Of a DNA stretch of 64,000 bases, positions 55,601-64,000 are shown piece by piece. The notes under the pieces were generated by a model. That model saw only the letters and a program-made list of their open reading frames with translations. It was not told where the DNA came from and did no database searches. The stretch comes from Lepraria neglecta. Taxonomy: Eukaryota > Ascomycota > Lecanoromycetes > Lecanorales > Stereocaulaceae. Within the stretch, counting starts at the first letter, position 1. Every line of letters begins with the position of its first letter. The stretch spans positions 4,216,001 to 4,280,000 of the forward strand of contig CM065649.1 of the NCBI GenBank assembly GCA_033220425.1, written 5' to 3'. Made by a program: the position numbers and the translations under genes.

Positions 55601-57855
55601 TTATATGTCATTTTTAACGTACGCGATAGGTCCTACGTAGTTGTGCCGTCCCCAGAACGCGTAGTAGGTCATGAAGAAGACGAGGACGCTTGTCCATATC
55701 ACGCAGCTCCAGTTCATCTCGCTCGGCGCCGGGCTTGGAGCAGCTGGGAAGAACTGGAATACCCAGAACACCGTGAGGAAGCACAGCGCAACGATGTTAA
55801 TCGCGTTGCCGGCTTTGCCAAGGTTGAATCGAGAAGGTGGGAGCGGTTCGCCGCGGAGTCGCCTTTGGAGGATACCTGGGACTTGTGAGTAAGCGGTCTA
55901 GATCTCAAGGCGAATCACAACCGGAACATACATGCGATGCAGATAATGTAGCTTGTGAGCAGACCCGAGGCGTTCAAGGACACGAAGATTCCATAAGCCA
56001 CCTTGCTTCCAATTGCAATGGAAGTGAGACAGATGGTGAACACCATAGAGACTGCCATCGCATTGACCGGGCTGTAACGTCCATCAGTTGGAGGGTTTCA
56101 AGAGTGCAGCCATAGACTCACACGTCCAAACCAGGGCGTACCTGCGAAAGCCAAGAGCTATACGGGAGGCCCCCATCACGGGCGAATGACCTAGGCCCGA
56201 CCTTAGCCGGAGTTCCTACTAGCGGGTAGAAGCATAATTCCGCTTGGGCTTACCAAAGCTGCCTTGAAGTTGTCGTGACGCCATTGACAGAACATGATAT
56301 TACGAGGATAAGGATAATAACCGCAAGTGCCTTTGTGGCAGGAATGGAGTGCGTTGCGTTAAGGACGACCTCGATATACGGCTGACCCGTAGGAGAATTC
56401 ACCGCGGATTCGATATCGCCAAGGCAGAACATCAAAGTGACTTAGATTGATACTGGGTCAGCGTCTAGGAATAGAATAAGGAATGATGAAGGAGAACGTA
56501 CCAACAATGATAAAAGAGGTGATGTAATTTGTAATTGCAGTAACCAACATGGACCGAGGAAGTCTCCAAGCAGAGTTCTTCAGCTCTTCTGCCAAATGCA
56601 CGCTCGAGTCGGCACCAGTCAGGTATGGTAGAGGTCCGTTCAAACCGACAAGACAGGCCAATCCGGTGGTAGGCCAGCCATTGGATTCGAACTCGGTGAA
56701 GACGGATGACGCAGTGCCCCGGGGAGCCATGGTCCTACACGCAGTGAGATCGATCAGCGGCCTTGTGTAATTTCAAATTACGCATTTGTAGGCGTTGGGC
56801 TGAAAGTACGCACCAAAGCACGATAACAAAAGCAAAGAAGCCAAGGACGTGGATAAATGTCATAATGCCTTCCATGAGAGGCAATTTCCGGAAGAGCACG
56901 GTGTTGGCGAAGATAGCCAGGAGTAAGATCGCCCAAGAAAGCAAGGCAGTTTGCCAATCACTCGGCTCGTAGCTTTGATTGCTAAGGTTCATCAGGGCAG
57001 TAATCTGCTGTGCAGACGCCTAGAAAGTTGGGTTTAGCTATGGTCGTGTTGGACAAGACACGGACAGTTACTCACAAAACAAGTTGCCGCCAGACTGGTC
57101 TGCCAGCCTAGAACACAGAAAATGCCGACACTGAACGAGAGGATCTTCTGATACTTTCTTGGTGCAACTGGTGTATAGTTCAGTGGATATTCTACAGGAA
57201 CAAAGCTTTTCGCTACATTTTAACGTACATTCCGAGGTCCTAAGCAAAAAAGCAAGAAGTCAGCACAAGTGCAAAGTTCTGTAGCTTGGCAAAGAGACGG
57301 TCTCACCAGTGGTACTGCCCTCCTCTACGGCACAGGTCTGTCAGCCGAGATCAAGATCAAAAGCGAATGAGGAGGTGCCTTACGCTGTAGGCGCTATGCT
57401 CGCCATCTCCGCCATAGCTTCAGAGGTGTTAGCCATTAAGTGCAACCTGGTATTCAAAGTATAACTCACACAGGCAGACAAAGAATACGCCGCAGATTGC
57501 TACTAGCAACATATATATAGTCCCGGCCTTTCCACCATTGGACAACGTCAGTACCACATTGCTAGGTAGGAGATCTCGTCAGCATAAGGATATTGCCATT
57601 CAATTCCAAAAGGGTCGAGTTGGGCGAGCGAGCTCACATCAAGGCGAATTCCCACGAGCATCCCAAGATCATAGCATAGCCTGTTATACTGAAAAATTGG
57701 AACTCGCGACGCAGCTCTTGCTTCTTGCCAATGCGCACCATGCCGCGCCGGTCCCAATCATTGCCCAACTTCTCTGAAGTGTCACCGGTAGTGACATCGG
57801 GCAGCTCGTGGACGGCAGACTGGGTAAAGATGGACTCGTCTCTGGTTCGGTCCAT
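55601..57855 (-). CDS. APC-family amine/amino-acid permease (GABA/choline type), 12 exons
   Basis: Plasma-membrane transporter with about 12 helices, 524 aa. Exons on the minus strand: 57638..57855, 57470..57561, 57384..57417, 57307..57324, 57229..57239, 57076..57167, 56814..57019, 56502..56734, 56254..56440, 56122..56190, 55932..56071, 55601..55875. Every junction is GT-AG and keeps frame. Two consecutive microexons of 18 and 11 nt encode GGQYHW and part of TSEF, completing the conserved motif PTAGGQYHWTSEFAPRKY. Other family signs: FSITGYAMILGCSWE, LTGADSSVHLAEELKNSAW, NGVTTTSRQLWSFARDGGLP, and PVNAMA. These match fungal GABA/choline/polyamine-type permeases; the substrate cannot be read. 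It is tandem with the HODM-like gene. MITE terminus E lies 259 bp upstream of the ATG. Confidence 0.93.
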
Positions 57856-58113
57856 GCTGGCTGCGGTACTTCTTCTAGAGGCCAGCGAGGAAAGAGGTGG
57901 ACTACGATGGCAAGCAGAATAGCCGCCGGTGGCAGAGACGATAGGCGAAAGCAGTGAAGAAAGATACGGGACAAAGTTGAGCTGATATGAGCCTCAGAAA
58001 AGCTGTGTTCGACTCCCTTGCAGAGAGATACACGCGGGACAAGGGAAAGCAGGTCACGTGGCTTCTTCGCGTGGAGAGTCGGGAATGATGAGACCAAAAA
58101 TTTTAGCATAGTA

Positions 58114-58195
58114 GAAGGGTTCACCCCCTAACGGGTCGCCTTATAGGGCTAAGCACCAAAACTTTTTATCATTGTTGCAGATTCTGAATTATTTG
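58114..58195. mobile_element. MITE terminus E: left end only
   Basis: GAAGGGTTCACCCCCTAACG preceded by TA (58112-58113), then GCCTTATAGGGCT as in copies B and C. No complementary right end is found within the next 700 bp; the sequence runs into repeat G copy 2. Either the right end was lost or repeat G interrupted it. Confidence 0.65.
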
Positions 58196-58385
58196 ACTCC
58201 ATTTTTCTATTATTTCTGCCTCGGGGGCGGGCTATGAGCGGGGGTTGCCAGAAAGCTAGCTCAGGAGCGCCACCGAGGCACCCCGAGGCACTCCGAGGCA
58301 GCAAGAGGCAGCCCCAAATCGATTCCGTTGGGCCCCAAATTTGGAGGCCACCCGCGCAAAGGTTATACGATATATCACTCTTAAT
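58195..58385. repeat. dispersed repeat G, copy 2 (uninterrupted, inverted)
   Basis: Contiguous inverted match to 50293-50333 plus 51008-51175: TTTCTGCCTCGGGGG, GGGGTTGCCAGAAAGCTAGC, several GAGGC units, CCGTTGGGCCCCAAATTTGG, CCCGCGCAAAGGTTAT. It preserves the empty site (single AAATTT) of the TIR element inserted in copy 1. Confidence 0.8.
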
Positions 58386-58756
58386 CAGGGCCCCGTAGGT
58401 GCCATATTGCGCGAGTTATTCGACTGCGCAGCGTTGAAATGTTGATGTTTGGGGCTGCGGGCGCTAGGAACGCGCCCAGGAACCGCAACGCACCCAGACA
58501 TCAATAAACCTAAGGACTTAGCGGGCGCCCTAATAAGCGCTACTAACGCCAGCAGCGGAATACGGAAAGACGGAAAGCCGCAAAGTCTACTGAATATATA
58601 TAGGTCAACACCAATATAAACTGCTACAGTGGATATATAGGCGTACCCCCGCGAGAACTTTGGCTGAATCGCTCGAATCAAGGTAGATATTGGGGCTGTG
58701 ACCTGGCGCTGTTGGGGGATGGGGCCCCGATAAGAGCAGCGGGAGGGTGGTGCGAG

Positions 58757-58990
58757 ATGGGCGATGTGGAAAAAGTAGGCGGGACGAAGGAGGGGGATGG
58801 TTGGGGAGAGGGGGAGGATGATGATAACTCTTCCAACACTGAGGTTAAATTGGGAGCATATATGACGCTTTGGACATGGAAGAGTGCTGAGGCGCGCGGA
58901 TTGTGGAAGCTGACTGATGAAGGAAAGCGGTATCAGACATGGTGGGCGGAGATGGAGGATTGGAGCAGGAGGGAGGAGTGGAATGTGTAG
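58757..58990 (+). CDS. small hypothetical protein or gene remnant
   Basis: 77 codons from the ATG at 58757. The last 44 residues (LGAYMTLWTWKSAEARGLWK, YQTWWAEMEDWSRREEW) are Trp-rich and look like a genuine C-terminal domain, preceded by Gly/Asp-rich low complexity. The frame is open upstream to 58712 but only from TTG. It starts just beyond transposon debris, so it may be the 3' remainder of a truncated gene. No family recognised. Confidence 0.4.
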   Translation: MGDVEKVGGTKEGDGWGEGEDDDNSSNTEVKLGAYMTLWTWKSAEARGLWKLTDEGKRYQTWWAEMEDWSRREEWNV

Positions 58991-59205
58991 GTTCAGGCCG
59001 GGTAGTGCTATAGGGATTGTGATATGCGGCTCTCTTGAATCATAACAGGGAAATGAGGGTAGCTATGTAGAGTGACTTTCATGAAGTGGATTGTCACGAT
59101 TTGAGGCGATAATCGGATTAAAGTAACGTCGGTATAGATATCTTGGCAACGCACAAAATCTACTCCACCAATGACATCCTTGCCGGAATTTCTGCCAATG
59201 ATTTA
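58991..59205. other. promoter interval of UTP16
   Basis: Short intergen with no other feature. Confidence 0.35.
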
Positions 59206-60722
59206 ATGTCGATGTTTTCGAGGCTGTTACACAGTACTCGGTCTATAATCTCGCACTCAAAACCTGCTACGAATCTACCCTTGAAATTGACCCCTGATCA
59301 GCAGTTGCAGACTGAACTTATCCAAGCTCTTGAGGGAGGAATGGTAGCCACGAGGAGTCAAGACCATACTCTTGACGATGTTGATGTGCAGGATTTAGTA
59401 GACCAGACGCCGCTGAGTACGAGGTCGTCGAAGAGGAAGGTTGATGGTGGGGAGGATGTGACGTCGGACCAGGCTGCTTCGAAAAAGAGGAAGCGGACGT
59501 CGTCGAAGTCGAAGGATGGAGTGGCGGCTACTACCAATCCTTCTACACCTACGGAAGAGACTTCAGTGAAGCAAAGCAATGGGAAGGAGATTGATGACGG
59601 GGACAATGAACCATCGGAAGGGGGCATTAGAGTGTCGAAGACTAGGAAGTTGACAGAGTCAATATCAATTGCATCAAAGGATCCATACACGGACCGGCTT
59701 TACAGCGATGGTGATGAGGGGTCGAGGCTAAGTGGCGCGGACGGTCTACAAGAGGAGAGGATGCCTGAGTTAGGAGCACAACGGGATGATAAGGACATGA
59801 TCCCGTATTCTACGACCCCACAAACTACGAAGCGACGGAGGAAGCCTCCAAAGACACAGGAGGTAACGCAGGGCTTCTTAGGGAAAGTGGGAGTATCAGA
59901 AGATAAATTCTCTAAGATTGTCAACGGGAAAGCACCCCCGGCTGCGAAAGCTACAAAAAAGAGGTTTGGCAGTGAGGATATTGAAATTCCTATCACAGTG
60001 TCCCAAGGAGCCAAGGTGGAGCATGTGGTAGACGAAGTGCAATCAGAAGCAAGTGGTGATAGCGAGGATGAAGCACCAGAGACAGTTACGGCATCAGCTG
60101 GACTTGAGAAAGCACGTGCCAAAGCTCTCGAAGCGGCCGAGACTGTTGCAAGGTATGCTTCCCTATTATGATCTCCTTATACCAAATGGTTTTAAGATTT
60201 TATAGATTTGAAGCGGATCAAAAGATCAAGCGCAAAGAACGCGACTCGCGATTGAAGACGCAAGCGAAATCAGCCAAAAAGTATACCAAACTCCAAGGAG
60301 AGTCACGAGCCAAAAGTCCAGATCTGGAAAATACTCTGCCAGAGGCTACCATTAGCGCGAATGTTCAGAAGCCTAGAGCGAAGGCGAAAGTCTCAGCTAA
60401 AGCACCGCTACCAGCGCTGCTCCCAGATGAGATATTAGCTGCGGAACCTTTTGTTCGTCCTCCAACACCTCCACCATCTACCAACAAGACCGCCGTCAAT
60501 AAAAAGCAAAAGTTTCTTGATGTCGATTCTAGACCACCAAAGGATATCAAGCGCGGCAATTTGAAGATTCGCGTCCTGCAAGAGGAACGGAGTAGCCTGC
60601 CTCCGAAAGCATCCCAGACCAGCAAAGCCCTGAGAGAGTCCTGGCTTACGGGTCGACAGGGGTTCAAGGGTAACGTGGTTGTTCCTCGTAGGAAGCTTGG
60701 TAGTAGGTTTGTGAGGAAATGA
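59206..60722 (+). CDS. UTP16: U3 snoRNA-associated protein UTP16 (BUD21-like)
   Basis: Small-subunit processome component that acts in the nucleolus on 18S rRNA maturation. Two exons, join(59206..60152, 60206..60722), 487 aa. The frame opens at 59143 only with TTG. The ATG at 59206 gives MSMFSRLL; a later ATG at 59341 (MVATRSQD) is also a plausible start. Most of the protein is disordered with alternating acidic and Lys/Arg-rich stretches (KKRKRTSSKSKDG, TKRRRKPPKT). Exon 2 begins with a basic coiled segment (ADQKIKRKERDSRLKTQ). The family domain is the C-terminus: RGNLKIRVLQEE, SKALRESWLTGRQGFKGN and the terminal RRKLGSRFVRK, closely matching the U3_snoRNA_assoc pattern. Confidence 0.85.
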
Positions 60723-61144
60723 TTAGAAGTTTGTTAGCTAAAATACCTAATGTTTCAATAATATAAAAGTATCCGTAATCAACACTCTTTAACGGAAAGC
60801 ATGCCAACTCAGGCTCGCTGTCGTAGACATACAACCCGCTCTCATCAGTCCTTGGCCGAATGGCACATATTTGTATCAAACTAAGCTCGTTCCATGAGTT
60901 AACAACCAAAGCCTTGAAGCAGATATTCGAAATAGGACTAGAGGACCACGTTTTCTGCAGGGGTATGTCTGGCGTATCGGAGCAATGACAAGACTCCTTG
61001 GCATCTTCAATATCAGACGAAGAATAATTCCATTAATTCGTCACAATGCCTTTTAACACACAAAGACATGTGATTAATACTCCACACCTTTCAACGATAT
61101 CTTCCCGCCTAAGTAGGCTGCCTCGTACCTGATCACCCGCCACA
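60723..61144. other. UTP16-DUF155 intergen
   Basis: No gene seen. A minus-strand frame at 60664-60909 overlaps the UTP16 end and lacks features. Confidence 0.4.
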
Positions 61145-62805
61145 ATGGCGTCTGCGTCCACAGAAAGATCGCCGCTCCTACCTCCGCCAACATCCAATGT
61201 CTCGAATTCCCCAAGACCGCAGAGAACGGTCACCTTCAATCCCCATACTACCGTCACCCATCTAGATGGCCCAGCTACCTCGACGTCTCCTCTCCGACTA
61301 GCTCCTCAAGCTTCTCCCAGCTTTCCAAATCCTCAACAAAGTTCTACAGGCCAACCGAAGCTCTCTGCCCTCAATAGCAAGCTCCGGAGAAGAAACAGTC
61401 ATGGGTCTCCACTCTCTCAGCCACCAATGCTGCCTCCAGGGTCGAAGATCGGACCTCAAAGAACGACGAAAAATGCGCAGAAGCTAAAACTCTTACCAAA
61501 TCCGGATCCTGGAGACGACGGGCCGGATGAGGAGAGTGGTAGGGATGTATATTCGCAATTTACCAGGATAAAAGACCCAACGGCGCGAAGAGACGCCGCA
61601 AGGTTAGGGAAAGCGGATAGGGACAAGCTGCCCAGGGTCACAGCATACTGCACAGCAAGCTCGTATCGATTACCAGGCCTGATGAAATACTTAAAAAGCA
61701 GATATAGAACAAGAGGTGCAATTCCGAAACAATTCGACGAATGCATCTACTCCCCCTTCAGCTACACCTACGACCGCTCAAAAGGAACAAGCTACCAAGA
61801 CCCCAGCGACCCCTCCGCCATCATAATCGAAGAGCCCGAAATCCCTCCAAACCGGGAACGCCGCTACTCAGACTCCGCTCTCGAAGTCGAAGAGAACAAG
61901 CAGCACCACCGTGAAGACCTCATAGATCTCACCACTGCGGCCGGCGATACGACCTTCGACAATGGCGAATCCTCCCTCCTTAATCACACCCTGATAGAAA
62001 CCGACGACCCCAGAAATAGCATAGCGCCCATAGACTTTGACACAGAAGTACACACGCCCGAGGTTTTCCTCTTCGAATACGGCACTGTGGTAATATGGGG
62101 CATGACCCTTCAACAAGAAGAGCGCTTCCTTAAAGAAATTTCGAAATTCGAGGCTGAGAAACTCGGTACCGACGATGTGCAGACTGAGAACTTCAATTTC
62201 TACTATACTCAGGAGTACCAGGCGCGAATCTACAACGATTTCATCTCATTACGAGAAAAGAAGAATTACATGACTAAATTAGCCATCTCCCACGCCCTCT
62301 CTCAAAGCGTCAAGACCTCGCTCTTCGAAGACCTTCTCACCACAACCATTACACTGACCTCCCCCTTGCCCGCAGAGATTGCTGCAACCGGCTCCATAAG
62401 TCTCAACAGGAAAGAAATCCACCAGCAAATCGGACAGCTCTTTATATTACGAATAAACATACATCTCCAAGGCTCCGTGCTCGATTCCCCGGAACTGATG
62501 TGGGCGGAACCCAGTCTGGAGCCTGTGTACGCGGCTGTGAGGAGTTATCTTGAGATGGATCAGAGGGTGGGGTTGCTGACGGAGAGGTTGAGCGTTATTG
62601 GGGATTTATTGGCTGTGTTGAAGGATCAGGTGGGGACAAAGCATGGGGAGTATTTGGAGTGGATTGGTAAGTTTTATCTCCCATACCAGCGAGATGAATA
62701 ACGTATAGGAGCTAACAGAAGTTCACAGTCATCGTCCTCATCGCAGCGGAGATTGTGGTTGCTGCTATTAACATCGTCGTCGATTTATATGCTGGCGTGG
62801 ATTGA
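61145..62805 (+). CDS. RMD1/RMND1-type DUF155 protein with C-terminal membrane anchor
   Basis: Member of the Rmd1/Rmd8/RMND1 (DUF155) family. Human and yeast relatives act in mitochondrial translation or meiotic nuclear division. Two exons, join(61145..62666, 62729..62805), 532 aa. Residues 1-150 are disordered (Ser/Pro-rich, with KLRRRNSHGS). DUF155 begins near RVTAYCTASSYRLPGLMKYL and includes FLFEYGTVVIWGMTLQQEER, EYQARIYNDFISLREKKNYM and the helical LEPVYAAVRSYLEMDQRVGL. Exon 2 encodes only the anchor (VIVLIAAEIVVAAINIVVDL). The long disordered N-terminus without a clear presequence favours the Rmd8/Sif-like branch over mitochondrial Rmd1. Confidence 0.88.
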
Positions 62806-63189
62806 TACCCCATTCCTTAACAACCCTGGGAGCAGTTGAAGGAGTCGATTTGGACTTTGCAAAGATAAAGCAAGATGGCATTTGCATGGTGGTACGAGGT
62901 GTCCTATGGTTGGGGCACAACTTGACAACGCAGGCAATCCAGCGCAGCTTGGACGCATCCGAGTGCTATCTTGGCGGACTGCTAGTAATGGGTGCTATTG
63001 TACATGGATCGACTTGTGATCGATTTGTGATTACTACGCTGTACATATGAACCAAATCTTTTGAATTCCCAAACAGATACTCTGTCGTCCTACACACGTA
63101 GCAAATAAGCCTCATCTGCCACATACCACTGGAGATTTCAAGGTCTTTGTCGTTCAGTTAAAGTACTAAATGTAGTGTCCATTGCATGT
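62806..63189. other. 3' flank of DUF155 gene, no gene seen
   Basis: A short plus frame (62802-63050) overlaps the stop region and is judged chance. Confidence 0.4.
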
Positions 63190-63420
63190 TTGAAGCATGC
63201 AATAACACATATCACAAACCCTTAGAGCATGCAACTGCCTGTTTCATACGCATCTAGAGCAACCAACACACCATTCTCTACTCGTCCAGAGCGAGAAATG
63301 ACTTATCCCATACTAACTTTAGAGACTTTTCTTCTATTCCAAGACATTTCCAGAGCACATAATAGCTCACAGTGCACATACCTAGAGCATGTAAAACTGC
63401 ATGTCGTCTTCAACCAGCGC
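63190..63420. repeat. 32-bp-period array with AGAGC core (reverse orientation)
   Basis: AGAGC or a one-base variant starts at 63192 (GAAGC), 63224, 63256, 63288, 63321 (AGAGA), 63352 and 63384: steps of 32, 32, 32, 33, 31, 32. The complement, GCTCT, is the same core as in the arrays at 25 and 37 kb. The preceding bases are often CTT, TCT or CCT. Confidence 0.65.
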
Positions 63421-63610
63421 AAGTGGCATGTCACCTTATGGCTATTCAAAGCCTAGAACAAATACAATCCTTGTATTTCATACCAGCACCAATTGCATTC
63501 CTTGAAAACACCGTCTATAAGCCTAATGACACACGACTCGTTTAGATTATTTCCCATCGTTCAATCAAAGCATGCATCTCCATTCTCAACACTCATGTCC
63601 CACAATCTTC

Positions 63611-64000
63611 TCAACCATTGATACTAGTAAATCCCCCAATACCCGCCGGGGGAGCTTGTACCTGCTGCGGAGGCGGCGGCAATTCCCTCTGCACCTCCAC
63701 CTCCACCTCCATCTGTCCATTTCTCCTCTCCCCTTCTCTCTCCCTCTCCCACTCACCGTGCTTCTGCTGATATTCGCGGAAGCGCCGCTCGAATTTTTCC
63801 TCATAAAGGTCCTTGTACTCCTTGTTGTACGGGTTGTCCCAAGCAGCCCTCGCAACGTGAACCAAGTCTTCATCGTTGCGACGCGGGAATTCATCATATC
63901 TGGGCTTGATGTAGTGTTCCAAGAAGGCATCGAAAGCAGGCTGGGGCGGTTGAGGAGGGCCAGATATGAACTGTTGCTGGTCGTGTGGATGAGTGGGATG
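63611..64000 (-). CDS. partial hypothetical protein, 5' end beyond window
   Basis: The frame is open from the right window edge to a stop at 63611-63613 (129 visible residues). An N-terminal Pro/Gln-rich part (PPQPPQPAFDAFLEHYIKP) leads into a charged helical segment (RRNDEDLVHVARAAWDNPYN, LYEEKFERRFREYQQ), then Arg/Glu repeats and a Pro-rich tail. The helix pattern faintly recalls an HMG-box C-terminal helix; this is weak. The start lies outside the window. Confidence 0.6.
   Translation of the reverse strand, partial: HPTHPHDQQQFISGPPQPPQPAFDAFLEHYIKPRYDEFPRRNDEDLVHVARAAWDNPYNKEYKDLYEEKFERRFREYQQKHGEWEREREGERRNGQMEVEVEVQRELPPPPQQVQAPPAGIGGFTSING

Overview
The window is nuclear DNA of a filamentous ascomycete (Pezizomycotina). 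Genes carry many short GT-AG introns (about 50-70 nt, CTAAC-like branch points). The gene set includes a velvet regulator, a HET-domain fossil, a fungal ubiquitin-like (ULD_2) relic, a type III polyketide synthase and a kinase relic whose stops look like repeat-induced point mutation (RIP). The class (Leotiomycetes or Dothideomycetes) cannot be fixed from the sequence. Exon-intron models were built by hand from reading frames and splice signals. Where start codons were ambiguous I used ATG only.

Layout. 0.5-2 kb: VelC-type velvet regulator (-). 4-8.6 kb: a small membrane protein (-), then the housekeeping genes pyruvate dehydrogenase E1-alpha and CCT-theta (+). 9.4-15.5 kb: a four-helix membrane protein (-), an F-box/WD40 ubiquitin-ligase adaptor (+) and a decaying F-box gene (+). 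15.5-20.5 kb is gene-poor with a ~97-bp tandem array. 20.5-24.5 kb: a large RING-PH-vWA scaffold related to Far1/Ste5 (+). 25-29.2 kb: a 32-bp-period array, a small unknown gene and a broken ULD_2 gene (-). 29.6-34 kb: a secreted acid sphingomyelinase-like phosphodiesterase and two secreted proteins, one tiny and cysteine-rich (-). 34.5-36.1 kb: the mitochondrial protease OMA1 (-). 37.4-41 kb: a divergent cytochrome P450 / type III PKS pair. 41.6-43.5 kb: HET fossil. 44-49.7 kb: a membrane methyltransferase-like gene (-), an unknown helical protein (-) divergent from a patatin-like phospholipase (+), and an orphan reading frame. 50-52.2 kb: nested transposon debris and the kinase fossil. 53.9-57.9 kb: a heme-dependent oxidative N-demethylase-like protein and a 12-exon amine/amino-acid permease (-). 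59-62.8 kb: UTP16 and an RMD1/RMND1-type DUF155 protein (+). A partial gene (-) runs off the right edge.

Two repeat systems stand out. (1) TA-flanked inverted-repeat elements share the 13-bp terminus GAAGGGTTCACCC, but each copy has its own internally repeated subterminal word. Four of five lie just upstream of a minus-strand gene. (2) Highly diverged arrays with a strict ~32-bp period and a GCTC core occur at 25, 37 and 63 kb, and probably as a 3x32 higher-order form at 16.5 kb. Neither matches a repeat family I can name. There is also a nested transposon whose empty insertion site is preserved 8 kb away in the same window.
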